From a virus, in IMG/VR virus record IMGVR_UViG_3300033153_013547, positions 186,001 to 250,000 of that record: a stretch of DNA of 64,000 nt. One strand, 5' to 3'. Shown here piece after piece: positions 9,800 through 18,907 of this stretch; position 1 is the stretch's first letter, and each line of letters opens with the position of its first letter. Both the position numbers and the translations under genes were made by a program. Below the pieces are notes generated by a model, which had not been told where the DNA came from, ran no database searches, and saw only the letters and a program-made list of their open reading frames with translations.

Positions 9800-12513
9800 T
9801 GCTTCAATCACAGATACAAAAAAGGTTTGTTCAAAAAAGATCAATATATTCTGACATCTATTTGTCTGATTATAGCACGCTTGCACGCAACTTACTTTAT
9901 AGAATATGGCAATTCAACACAGAACCAGAGGGTGGATGGGAAAATTTCATTGCACTCCCTTATTCTAGCACAAATCTTCCAGACAAAGTTATTCCTTCAA
10001 CAGATATTGTTGATCATTATTCACAAACAGAATCAATTTTAGATGTATACAGGGCTGTGCTGGATCTTGATGTAGCCATCAGGAAAATACTATCCCCCTG
10101 GGATGATACTACAAATGACTATGCCAACATATATTCACTCATAAATCTTCTTGGGGAAATTACACTAGACAAGAATATTCCAGAATCAATAGCAGATCTA
10201 ACTTCTATAATAGGACCACTCAGTTATCAAGCCAATTTTTTAGCAGATGTTATAGGTCCATTTCCCTTTGCTGAGGAAGAAGTTACAGAATATTCTTCTG
10301 ATGGATTATTTTCTGCCACAACTACCACTAAATTTATAGGAGAATCTACTACTGAAGTCAATCTTGTTATTACCATTCAAGAATTAGTGAATGGATCAAC
10401 CAGTGCTTTTGTGCCTGGAGGCACCATTAGCATTCGTCCTTATCCAACAAATGCCAATGAATTCAGGCTGAAGGGGCATGTCAATCCCAATGGTATGGAA
10501 ATTCTTGTTACCACTTCGTCTTTCAATATTGCACTGGACGAATGGGGACCTATTCCTGGCAATGGATTTGTTACTACTATAATAACATCAGACGTTCCTG
10601 GTGATTTTTCTGTAAAAGTCCCCTTTGTCACTTTGTTAGATCCTACTGTCAAAACGTTAGAAGTAATTATAGATATTGATGGCTCTGAGATTATCTTACC
10701 CATAGGACACACATGTATATCTGTCTATGACACATTTCTCAACATTGGAAACATCTATAAAAAAACAGCTTCTTCTGAATGTAAAATAGATGGTTATAAT
10801 GGCAATATTTCTCAATACTACCTACTGGAAAACATACATTCAGCACTATTTGGATCAACCACCGTTGCTTCCTATCCCCTTGTAGATATACCACTAATCG
10901 AGAAATTTAGGTTGCTAATATCTGATAAAGCCGTTGCTACTAACGGTGCCATGACATATCATAGTATTGCTGAACTGTCAGATATCAGTGAAAATTCTGG
11001 CACCCTATTTGTTTATGGAATGCTGTTTAATTTCTCATATAATAAACCAGATGAATATGGTGTTGTGTTATATCCTAGTGGTGTATATGACCCTTATAGA
11101 GACGACGTAAATGCCTCGTCTGACAAAATATCTGATAGAGGACTAATCTCAAGGGATCCTTGTTGTACCATGCATTCTTCTAATATATCATTAGGATCTG
11201 CCAACCCAAAACCAACCAATTATTCTTATGCTTATTCTAATAGAAATATAGACCAGAACGTGGGAACGGCATTGAGCTCAGATTTAGATATTGACATGCT
11301 ACTACCCATAATAGATGGATATATTGAAATAACCAATGATCTGTCTAATTTTAGTGAAGATATTGATCTTGTTTCAAAAGAATTTGCTAATACCAGGGAA
11401 GAATCAATAGCCATTGGGCAAACAGTAGGGGTTGCCAACCCAATTGGAAGTGTTTCCCCAACACTATTAGACAAAATCTCTGAATTAGAAACGTCTGTTA
11501 ATAAGGTGATTCAAATGTCAGCTGTTTCAGGTGTAACTGACAGCATAGACGATCTCTCCATTGCTGAAAGATACAGCACTCTGAAAGAACTGGCTAACAA
11601 AATTGGTGCAGCAAAATTTGGCATAACAAATGCTGACATAATGAACTTTGCTAAGTCTGACCAAACAACCAGGATACTCAAGATATTTAGGGATATATTA
11701 GGCATTCTTGCTCTCAAAGATTCAATAGATAATATAGTAAGCAACCCCAACTTCAAGGGTATAAACAACATTGCTATTGGAAGTAATGGAGGGCAGTCTT
11801 GTTTGATGGATGTTGCTACTGATGATGAGCTTCAGGGAAGTCTTAATACCAGCATAAGTCTTGGAGATTTTTTCAATGCCCATTGTGATATCTATCCAAG
11901 AACAGTTGTGCCCTATCATTTCATAGCAGGACCATTAGATAAATCTTCAGCTCAAAAAGAATATTATCAAAGCATTCAGTGGAATATAGATAGCATTGAC
12001 ATGGCTGAAACAACAGATGTTGTAACAGATATTAAACTTAGTGCCAACGGTGCTGGCAATGTTTTTACTATTATTGTTACTACTTCCATGCCAGATATGT
12101 TTAGGCAAAATCAAGGGCTTGTGGGTTTCTGGTTCAAATTAAAAGACGAATACAATTTTAGTCCACATGTACCATCAAGATATGGCTTTGATGAAGGCCC
12201 CAATCATTTTATAACCAATTATATATATGATTCCACAACAGAAAGAGGAACCATAACATATAGAGGAAGACTCACCGCCATCATGAAATATATGGGCCCA
12301 ATCACATTGATCACTTTCAATTCAGGAAAGATAAATGTGGGATGGCAGACCCACTTTGGCAACCCCGAAAGCGACAAAGATTACGGCACTTGGTCTACAT
12401 TTGGATGGATTGCTGTGAGAAATGATTTTATTGGAGCTACAAGAAATGGGCTCCAACACGTGGGTATATACACAGAAGCACCTACTGACGAGGATATGTT
12501 AGGTTATATTTAG
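9799..12513 (+). CDS. Large virion protein, second tandem paralogue, 904 aa
   Basis: Starts at the ATG of a TAATG overlap with the 1835-aa gene. The N-terminus carries YRAVLDLD near residue 85, matching the position of IKAVLDID in the upstream paralogue. The C-terminal 110 residues contain QGLVGFWF, FITNYI and GTITYRG, matching a domain in the upstream protein. The middle holds long amphipathic helices (for example SIDDLSIAERYSTLKELANKIG split by short turns). It is probably a structural protein of the tail or fibre. It ends in TAG overlapping the GTG start of the third paralogue. Confidence 0.78.
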   Translation: MLQSQIQKRFVQKRSIYSDIYLSDYSTLARNLLYRIWQFNTEPEGGWENFIALPYSSTNLPDKVIPSTDIVDHYSQTESILDVYRAVLDLDVAIRKILSPWDDTTNDYANIYSLINLLGEITLDKNIPESIADLTSIIGPLSYQANFLADVIGPFPFAEEEVTEYSSDGLFSATTTTKFIGESTTEVNLVITIQELVNGSTSAFVPGGTISIRPYPTNANEFRLKGHVNPNGMEILVTTSSFNIALDEWGPIPGNGFVTTIITSDVPGDFSVKVPFVTLLDPTVKTLEVIIDIDGSEIILPIGHTCISVYDTFLNIGNIYKKTASSECKIDGYNGNISQYYLLENIHSALFGSTTVASYPLVDIPLIEKFRLLISDKAVATNGAMTYHSIAELSDISENSGTLFVYGMLFNFSYNKPDEYGVVLYPSGVYDPYRDDVNASSDKISDRGLISRDPCCTMHSSNISLGSANPKPTNYSYAYSNRNIDQNVGTALSSDLDIDMLLPIIDGYIEITNDLSNFSEDIDLVSKEFANTREESIAIGQTVGVANPIGSVSPTLLDKISELETSVNKVIQMSAVSGVTDSIDDLSIAERYSTLKELANKIGAAKFGITNADIMNFAKSDQTTRILKIFRDILGILALKDSIDNIVSNPNFKGINNIAIGSNGGQSCLMDVATDDELQGSLNTSISLGDFFNAHCDIYPRTVVPYHFIAGPLDKSSAQKEYYQSIQWNIDSIDMAETTDVVTDIKLSANGAGNVFTIIVTTSMPDMFRQNQGLVGFWFKLKDEYNFSPHVPSRYGFDEGPNHFITNYIYDSTTERGTITYRGRLTAIMKYMGPITLITFNSGKINVGWQTHFGNPESDKDYGTWSTFGWIAVRNDFIGATRNGLQHVGIYTEAPTDEDMLGYI

Positions 12514-15500
12514 TGATGACATTTAACAATACAACTTTTATCAGATCTTATGATGAGTGGAAATCTGACATAGCATGGTCACACTCAGATTACACTGATC
12601 TCACTCCAGACATATTCAGCACCAAGGTGCATTTATATTCATCAGATCTCAGAGATGCTATCATTGCCAGGCTGGGAGCAGAATATGCAGTTAGCAATCA
12701 TACATATAATCCTGATACAGATGATATAAAATACTACAAAAGAATCATGCCCAACACTGTCATTTATGCTAGACATGTGACAGATGGTATTAAGGCTATT
12801 TTGGATATAGATTCTAATGTTATAGCAGCCTCTGATACACTTGATCAATTGTGGGATTATACTGGTCTACTTGGTCAAGACACAATTTCTTATGTTTTAG
12901 TTTCTCAAGTGCTGGCTAATCTAAAAACAATCCATGATGTTTGTTTTTCATATAACTTTAATCTTTACAATGAATCATATCAGACGTTGTTCAATGCCAC
13001 AACAGAACAATACCGTCAACTGGGTTCTCTTTTCAACATTTTCTTTGGACATGATTATGGATCATATACAGATGCCACAACTGATTCATTGCCAATAGCA
13101 ATGCTTCCTCGTTGTGACTATGCTTTCCCATATATGCTGAATATCAATAGGTCTTTATTTGGTGATCATTCATTTGTCAATGAAGAAACAAGAAAAACAC
13201 TGAATATCAGCAACATATTTGGAAACATCAAATCCATATATCTCAATTATTATAGAGATCTTCTTACCCTTGACAACTATAAACATTCTCTATATGATAC
13301 AATCAGACTACTCATAATTGGATCAGCATTATCTGGCTCAACCCTAACTGGAGTAGGAAGATTATATCATAATAAACTAAGCCCCTATGCATATTTCAAT
13401 GTCAATAACTACACTTTCAAAGACAAAAGTTATTCCTACACTCCAGGAGTAACTGCTAACGTGTTGTATGCTGGAGACAATCTTTCCATATCTGACAAAT
13501 TGTGTTATATGGACGAATATTATGATGGAATGTATCTAACTGGCACGGACAATGCCTCAAGCATGGCCACATCAATGGGACACATTGTTATAGATAGATT
13601 TATTGGCTGGCGTTTTGATTCTGATAACACTTCATTTGTCAATAATCCTACAATTCATGTTTCAAAAGTTCATGACAATCATCCAAAAATTGAGATTATA
13701 CAAACATCTTCTTCTGATTACAGTACATCAGAACTGAAGAATATTTGTGAGAGAATCTTGGATGATTCCGTTTTTGATAGTGATAAAATTGTATTTCACA
13801 ATGCTTCCATTATAGATTACAGACTTTACTCCCGATTCAATCTAAAATACTTCTTTCCTTCTTCCACAGGAATCAAGACGGTTGTAAACATAGAAGAAAT
13901 GATGTTTTCCACTGGCGGTGCAGATATCAATATAGGAAGCACAGGATCTTATGGTACGGAAGATGATCAACTTGGTAGAAGTTTTGATTATAATACAAGA
14001 TATAGCCTGTATCCTTCATCACTAATTGATGTCTTTAACAATCTTAGTAAAATCAACAAGGTATATTTAGCAGATGGAACATTCTACACTAATAGCAACA
14101 ATACTGATCCAGAATACTTGAAATTTCCTATTCCTTTTGGCACAGTCGATGCAGAAGGCGGAAATATTAAAATAGATGAGGGAAATTTAGACCCCCTTGG
14201 TTGTTGCAATGATGATTTAGTAGGAATGTATGATGAAATAACTTACACAACCACGGCGTCTCCTCCTACCATTCATAAAATTTTCAAATCATCCAGAAGT
14301 ACAGCGGCTGATTATTCAAATTCTGATAGTCATTATTGCACTCTCGAAATTAGGCCAGATGTTGACAGTATAGAATCCATATCACAATCTAATATTTTTT
14401 ACAATGGCATCAGTCATGGTGATCTTGGTTTCCTTGATAGTAAATATTCTTATAACAACAACTATCCAGCAGCCATGGTGCTTGATGATGGATCAATCAA
14501 GGTATGTTTTTATGGAGAAATACATCCCAATGGATTTGGAACATATCCTTATTATCTTGGCCTATTCCAAATAAGGTTTTATAGAAGGCCTACATATAGT
14601 TCTACTCACTCAACAACTTTGGATCCCCTGTTCATAAATACCATCAATGCCAATGCAACTGCTGGTAAAACAGACAAGCTTATTAGATCAGCCAAGGTGC
14701 TTGCAGATGAGGTTGGTAGCACAAGTGGGGATCAATTAGCAGGTAGTATCAAAAAATTAGAAACATTTGTCAACACTTTGTTATCTAAATCAATACCACC
14801 AGGTAGCACAGCTAAACCTGCTTTGGCAACCCAAAATGACTTTACCTTGACCAACAGCAATGATTCACAAAAAACATTTGTGTCTGACAATCCTATAATA
14901 TATTATGGAATACAGAGAATTGATGGTACTGTTGCTGGCAATGAGGATAATATAGGTGATCCAATGCTTGAATATATGTGTGGAGGGTTTGGTGGATTTG
15001 AGATGGGGGATCTTAGCACATATAAAGACAACATGGTTGTTTGGCACAATGGACAGACCTATAATATTGCCAGCATTGTTGGTGGGCTAATAACTTTAGA
15101 GGCAGGAGAAGACCCAGCCATTCCTTTGGGTGATCCATATGTCATTAAGTGGAGAAATAGTGATATAAGTGAGATTTCTAAACTCAATGCAATCTTTGGT
15201 GGATCTGATGAGTTTGTAGGTAGTATAGGATATTTCCCCAAACACGACCATGCTCGTTTATTGTCAGAACTACGTATACGTTTAGATCAAGCCAAAAATC
15301 ACAAGATATTTGAAGCATACAATAGTATCAATGCACCTATTGCTATATCTGGAGAATTTGGAATTAGTATTGGTGGATCAGGAGAAGTAATAATACCAAA
15401 CTCTTCTGGTTGGACAGATGCCCCTGCTGTTATGTGTGCAGGGACTTCTTTCAGAAATCCGGGTAACAATGATTATAGTAAGGGTGATGGACCACCAATG

Positions 15501-15656
15501 ACCCTGGATTATAGTGTTATTCGCGGTAGTACTGCCATCACTGACAACTGGAAAATTGCTTGGACACATACGGGCAACTTTACATCACTAATGACGGTTT
15601 CATATCTTGCCGTCAGATCATATCTCATTTCACCTTCAATTTATACCGCAGGATAG
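12513..15656 (+). CDS. Large virion protein, third tandem paralogue, 1047 aa
   Basis: Starts with GTG in a TAGTG overlap with the 904-aa gene; an in-frame ATG follows immediately at 12516. IKAILDID near residue 90 marks the shared N-terminal module, followed by a helical segment (SDTLDQLWDYTGLL) like those in the other two. A PNGFGTY motif near residue 670 parallels PNGFGTF in the 1835-aa protein. The C-terminal 100 residues are Gly/Ser rich beta sequence typical of exposed fibre tips. Function is inferred only from relationship and position. The region of non-overlapping genes begins after its stop. Confidence 0.78.
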   Translation: MMTFNNTTFIRSYDEWKSDIAWSHSDYTDLTPDIFSTKVHLYSSDLRDAIIARLGAEYAVSNHTYNPDTDDIKYYKRIMPNTVIYARHVTDGIKAILDIDSNVIAASDTLDQLWDYTGLLGQDTISYVLVSQVLANLKTIHDVCFSYNFNLYNESYQTLFNATTEQYRQLGSLFNIFFGHDYGSYTDATTDSLPIAMLPRCDYAFPYMLNINRSLFGDHSFVNEETRKTLNISNIFGNIKSIYLNYYRDLLTLDNYKHSLYDTIRLLIIGSALSGSTLTGVGRLYHNKLSPYAYFNVNNYTFKDKSYSYTPGVTANVLYAGDNLSISDKLCYMDEYYDGMYLTGTDNASSMATSMGHIVIDRFIGWRFDSDNTSFVNNPTIHVSKVHDNHPKIEIIQTSSSDYSTSELKNICERILDDSVFDSDKIVFHNASIIDYRLYSRFNLKYFFPSSTGIKTVVNIEEMMFSTGGADINIGSTGSYGTEDDQLGRSFDYNTRYSLYPSSLIDVFNNLSKINKVYLADGTFYTNSNNTDPEYLKFPIPFGTVDAEGGNIKIDEGNLDPLGCCNDDLVGMYDEITYTTTASPPTIHKIFKSSRSTAADYSNSDSHYCTLEIRPDVDSIESISQSNIFYNGISHGDLGFLDSKYSYNNNYPAAMVLDDGSIKVCFYGEIHPNGFGTYPYYLGLFQIRFYRRPTYSSTHSTTLDPLFINTINANATAGKTDKLIRSAKVLADEVGSTSGDQLAGSIKKLETFVNTLLSKSIPPGSTAKPALATQNDFTLTNSNDSQKTFVSDNPIIYYGIQRIDGTVAGNEDNIGDPMLEYMCGGFGGFEMGDLSTYKDNMVVWHNGQTYNIASIVGGLITLEAGEDPAIPLGDPYVIKWRNSDISEISKLNAIFGGSDEFVGSIGYFPKHDHARLLSELRIRLDQAKNHKIFEAYNSINAPIAISGEFGISIGGSGEVIIPNSSGWTDAPAVMCAGTSFRNPGNNDYSKGDGPPMTLDYSVIRGSTAITDNWKIAWTHTGNFTSLMTVSYLAVRSYLISPSIYTAG

Positions 15657-15663
15657 GCAAAAA

Positions 15664-15692
15664 GCAATAATTTACATTTTTTTGGGTATAAT
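15664..15692 (+). promoter_or_regulatory. Candidate promoter with perfect -10 box
   Basis: TATAAT at 15687-15692 lies in the 181-nt gap between the last giant virion gene and the resolvase gene, about 145 nt upstream of the resolvase start. No good TTGACA lies 16-18 nt upstream. The T-rich stretch just before the box could help melting. It may start transcription of the resolvase/sigma/GroES-like trio, but a chance match in AT-rich DNA is possible. Confidence 0.3.
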
Positions 15693-15837
15693 ATACTGTG
15701 ATTCGAAAAATTATTTCAATAATTGGTATTCTCTTCTCAATATATTGTCTGTATCAATATATCAAGAAACACAAAGTCAATCCTGCTGTTCTACATACCT
15801 ACAAATTGCTAAGCAATGGGCTACGCTTAGCTATGTC

Positions 15838-16428
15838 ATGTGGGGTGAAGATGTAAATTTGACTGATAATTATATCTATGGCATTGATCCATCTATACAC
15901 AACACTGGTTTCTGTATAAGCTTGCTGGACAAGTCATCTATAATTTTTGCTACTAACATTGTGGGTACTCATGATAATTACTATGACAATGCTATCAAGA
16001 TCACCAATGTTATTGGTGATTATGTAAAAAAATATCCTCCTAAATATGCTATCATTGAGTCAGTATATTCTGGTTTCAATGCCCAAACAACAATAAAATT
16101 ATCTATGTTAAGAGGTATGCTATGTTATGTGCTAAATAGCCGTGCTAAATGCAATGTTTACACTGGATATCTCTCTACTGCCAAACATTTACTAGGCATA
16201 AAAAAAGAAACAGATTTACTATTTCCTCACATGTGGTCAGGTCCAAGGATCAAAAAATTCAATAATAAACCATCTATAAAAGACACAAAAATAGCATCTC
16301 ATAATTATATCTTTCACAATAAAGTGTGGGATAAACCAATAGATGACAACATATCTGATGCAATCATTCTTGCTCATACTTTTCAGAAATATCCCAATGG
16401 ATTTTCCAGTATAAAGGATTTTGTATAG
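15838..16428 (+). CDS. RuvC-like Holliday junction resolvase, 196 aa
   Basis: Predicted RNase H-fold nuclease that would cut branched recombination or packaging intermediates. The first strand carries GIDPS..NTGF (Asp17 as first metal ligand), then YAIIES supplies the Glu, and near the C-terminus DDNISDAIILAH supplies the final acidic pair. This is the order expected for RuvC-type resolvases. Its length is close to the family norm of about 170-190 residues. ATG 15838 is used because the family homology begins just after it; upstream sequence in the same frame overlaps the virion gene and looks noncoding. Phages often place such a resolvase beside late genes. Confidence 0.75.
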   Translation: MWGEDVNLTDNYIYGIDPSIHNTGFCISLLDKSSIIFATNIVGTHDNYYDNAIKITNVIGDYVKKYPPKYAIIESVYSGFNAQTTIKLSMLRGMLCYVLNSRAKCNVYTGYLSTAKHLLGIKKETDLLFPHMWSGPRIKKFNNKPSIKDTKIASHNYIFHNKVWDKPIDDNISDAIILAHTFQKYPNGFSSIKDFV

Positions 16429-16429
16429 C

Positions 16430-17209
16430 ATGGCAACAAAAAAGGCAAGAAAAAAAAGAAAGATCTCTGATGCCCAGAAACAAAAAGAAGCAAGAATCAC
16501 AGAATTAGTGATTGAGTACCAGAATGGTAGTGTTGCATCTGATGAATTATTGGATTACTACAACAACTTGTTTAATGCCTATAAATCTTTACTTAAAGAT
16601 GGGAATTACAGGGTCAATAGCAAAAGTGTGACGGAATTTGTCAAATTATTCATGGGAGACAAGGTATCACGTCGAAAAACAAAAAGATACAAGGTTTATA
16701 GTGAATTTTACAACACAGTAAATCATATAAGATATTATATGCAGGATCTTGATGCCAAAGACATAGAACATGAGCTCAAAGTCATATTTCTAACTCTTGC
16801 TAAAAATTGGAAGAAGATGGAGGGAATCGTATTTACAGGATACATAAATGGATTATTTCACTACTATGTCAAGGACTGGGTTAAACGCCACATGACTGGC
16901 GTTCCTAAAGACAAAGATCAAGAAGACATTAATTCTCTCACAAACGTCGTTGCTGATCATGAAGATCCTGCTGATATTGTTATTTCTGACGATATTGACG
17001 AAGACTGGGTTGTAGGACTTACTTGTAAATGGCCATGGACAGAACTAACCAAAGAAGAAAGAGAAGATGTTGTCCTACTTTGGCAAAAAAAGCTCAATCG
17101 TAAAGAATATGCCTATCTCAAGTGTATGAGGCAGTTGGCAGATGTTAGTACAAGAAAAAAACAGATCAAAGACAAGATCAGAACAATTATTAACAAAGGA
17201 AAACAATGA
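16430..17209 (+). CDS. Sigma-factor-like transcription protein, 259 aa
   Basis: ATG 16430 is chosen because AAAGGA lies about 11 nt upstream; a TTG at 16421 has worse spacing. The N-terminus is highly basic (ATKKARKKRK). The middle section (HELKVIFLTLAKNW, then FTGYINGLFHYYVKDWVKRH) resembles sigma-70 region 2, including the pattern seen in late sigma factors such as T4 gp55. The C-terminal 50 residues (LTKEEREDVVLLWQKKLNRKEY...) are laid out like a region 4 helix-turn-helix. I infer a phage sigma factor that redirects host RNA polymerase, perhaps to late promoters. The assignment rests on pattern resemblance only. Confidence 0.5.
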   Translation: MATKKARKKRKISDAQKQKEARITELVIEYQNGSVASDELLDYYNNLFNAYKSLLKDGNYRVNSKSVTEFVKLFMGDKVSRRKTKRYKVYSEFYNTVNHIRYYMQDLDAKDIEHELKVIFLTLAKNWKKMEGIVFTGYINGLFHYYVKDWVKRHMTGVPKDKDQEDINSLTNVVADHEDPADIVISDDIDEDWVVGLTCKWPWTELTKEEREDVVLLWQKKLNRKEYAYLKCMRQLADVSTRKKQIKDKIRTIINKGKQ

Positions 17210-17469
17210 TTGACATAAACAAAGTAAAAATGATCAAGAACAAAGTGTTGATAAAGAAAAATGCCCTGGAAGACATTGTACTAAACTCAGGTATTATTAT
17301 TACTAAAGGAGTTCAACAAAGAACCAACAATGGTGTGGTTTTGAGTGTTGGACCAAAGGCAAAATCTGTCAATGTGGGAGACCATGTATGCTTTGTGAAT
17401 TTGATCTGGGATATAAGTGCTGATTATGTTGTTGTGCTAGACAAAGATGTTATTTTGAAATGGAGTTAG
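17206..17469 (+). CDS. GroES-like co-chaperonin, 87 aa
   Basis: Small cpn10-type beta-barrel protein: IKNKVLIKK, then SGIIITKG (mobile-loop-like position), NNGVVLSVGPKAKSVNVGDHVCF and a final VVLDKDVIL strand. This is the family order, although it is slightly shorter than canonical GroES (about 97 residues). It overlaps the sigma-like gene by 4 nt (ATGA). It is clearly similar to the protein at 63211-63606 and less so to that at 41055-41372. It may modify the host GroEL cage for folding phage proteins, as T4 gp31 does. It is the last plus-strand gene; its stop overlaps the stop of the convergent gene. Confidence 0.75.
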   Translation: MIDINKVKMIKNKVLIKKNALEDIVLNSGIIITKGVQQRTNNGVVLSVGPKAKSVNVGDHVCFVNLIWDISADYVVVLDKDVILKWS

Positions 17470-18455
17470 CCCCACATCTCCAAAAAATCATTTTTTAGAT
17501 TTAGCTCTTCTCCTAATATTCCATCCATATAAGGTATAATCTGATCTATAGCATCAGATACAGCCTGTTTGACATTCTTTGTTTCAGTCATTTTTACTTT
17601 GAGACCTGTAACCAATGCTTGGGTGATAGGATGAAGAACTTCCTCCTGCTTATCAAATGTCAACGAGTAATTCATCGCATACGCGGCGTTCGATGCGACT
17701 TCAAATATATCGTCAGGATCAGGTAAATCAATTTTCCCATAGGCACTTCGTAACACCGAAACAGATAAAATGCAATCACATTCAATATCTGCATAATGCA
17801 TAAAATTACTCACACTACCATCTGGAACTAATTCCAAGGTTCCGCCATCTATAAATTTACGTGTTCCAATATCCATTGGTCTAAATACACATGGAATAGC
17901 ACTCGACGCTCGCACAAGATCAGATAGTCTCAAGGTAGGTTCGTAAACAAAATTCCACTTGTTCTCCTTGATTACCTCTTGGCTCACAAACTGAAAATCA
18001 TATGGAGGAACACCATCAATAGCTGCTGTGGTAATTAATAATGGGAGATCTACATCTATCATGAGCTTTTTGTTATAAAGTTTTTCTAAAGCTTTATGAA
18101 GGGCAGTCCCTCTCAATAAACCTGTGAAATCAGAATTCTTTCTAAACTTACCCAATATTGGTAGCCTATCTAAAATATATTGTGTAAGATCTTGATCAAG
18201 AATATTTTTCTTCTTGAATTTAGAAATAGCGTCAATCATTTGTTTAATAACAAAGGGATCTTCTAAGACTTTTTTATGATTGAGGGCAATATGAGCTGCT
18301 GCTATAGCCCCTCCAGAGGCTCCTGCAACAGCCACCAACTCTACTTTATCTTTCAGAAGATTACTAAGAATATAATAAGCACCTATACCTGCAGCATAGC
18401 TTTTTAGAGAACATACAGAAATTGATAATGCAATTTTTTTTCTACTCATTGGCAA
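17466..18455 (-). CDS. Patatin-like phospholipase, 329 aa
   Basis: Predicted lipid acyl hydrolase. It has the nucleophile elbow G-A-S-G-G (Ser47) and the downstream D-G-G (Asp203), the patatin Ser-Asp dyad, with RASSAIPCVF before the Asp as usual in the family. The glycine-rich oxyanion loop normally found at the N-terminus is replaced by SISVCSLKSYAAG, which is unusual. The start is TTG 18455, 6 nt after GGGAGA; ATG 18449 is an alternative two codons later. It is the last gene of the lysis cluster, 13 nt after the holin-like gene, so attack on membrane lipid during lysis is one possibility. No signal peptide is present. Confidence 0.8.
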   Translation of the reverse strand: MPMSRKKIALSISVCSLKSYAAGIGAYYILSNLLKDKVELVAVAGASGGAIAAAHIALNHKKVLEDPFVIKQMIDAISKFKKKNILDQDLTQYILDRLPILGKFRKNSDFTGLLRGTALHKALEKLYNKKLMIDVDLPLLITTAAIDGVPPYDFQFVSQEVIKENKWNFVYEPTLRLSDLVRASSAIPCVFRPMDIGTRKFIDGGTLELVPDGSVSNFMHYADIECDCILSVSVLRSAYGKIDLPDPDDIFEVASNAAYAMNYSLTFDKQEEVLHPITQALVTGLKVKMTETKNVKQAVSDAIDQIIPYMDGILGEELNLKNDFLEMWG

Positions 18456-18468
18456 TTATGTTCTCCCT

Positions 18469-18726
18469 TTAATTTGTGTTGCCATTTTTCTTGATAAGAC
18501 TAAGAAAACCAGGAAATTTATACAGGTTTGCTGAGGAAATCACACCCAAAGTCAAAATATACAAATAGGGATCAGCAGAAATTTGTATTAGCTCAGGATA
18601 CCAAATAATCATTATTTTACTAGCCCAAGACAAAATAATATTTAGGGCTAGCAAACTAAATGAAGCTATGATCAATGACATATGCAATGCACTAATTTTA
18701 TCTGATCCTCTGCGTCTTTCTGTCAT
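18469..18726 (-). CDS. Holin-like two-helix membrane protein, 85 aa
   Basis: A basic N-terminus (TERRRGSDK) is followed by hydrophobic segments at about residues 14-36 and 52-75 and a short basic tail (LIKKNGNTN). Size, topology and position downstream of the endolysin fit a class II-type holin, which would let the endolysin cross the inner membrane. AAGGA lies 9 nt upstream of ATG 18726. The sequence family is not recognised, so the role comes from topology and context. Confidence 0.55.
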   Translation of the reverse strand: MTERRRGSDKISALHMSLIIASFSLLALNIILSWASKIMIIWYPELIQISADPYLYILTLGVISSANLYKFPGFLSLIKKNGNTN

Positions 18727-18814
18727 GTTTTTGTTCCTTCTGTGTGTTGCTTATAGTAATTTGGCACACATCACTGATCCATAGGTTGGATCCGTATAAT
18801 TCACTGTTTTGTTT

Positions 18815-18892
18815 TTAGCCAGCACTAAGAGTTGCTACTGCAGCTGCTCCCAAAATAATTGCCATTATTGTATAAAGAATCAATTCAAGCAT
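18815..18892 (-). CDS. Tiny hydrophobic peptide, 25 aa (lysis cluster)
   Basis: Very short gene starting at ATG 18892, 15 nt after the endolysin stop, with GGTGAT as ribosome binding site. The peptide is a single membrane helix beginning MLELILYTIMAIILG and ending AAAVATLSAG. It shares the pattern LG-x-AAVAT with the 24-aa peptide at 19902-19976, with the same length and topology. A two-copy conserved mini-protein flanking the endolysin argues that it is real. The role is unknown; a pinhole-forming, holin or antiholin-type peptide is a reasonable guess. An upstream ATG at 18904 would add four residues. Confidence 0.55.
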   Translation of the reverse strand: MLELILYTIMAIILGAAAVATLSAG

Positions 18893-18907
18893 CGTTATCA
18901 CCATTTT

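Noticed and set aside
15607-15837. N-terminal extension of the RuvC-like frame
   Set aside because: The extra 77 codons overlap the upstream virion gene and look noncoding; RuvC homology starts after ATG 15838.
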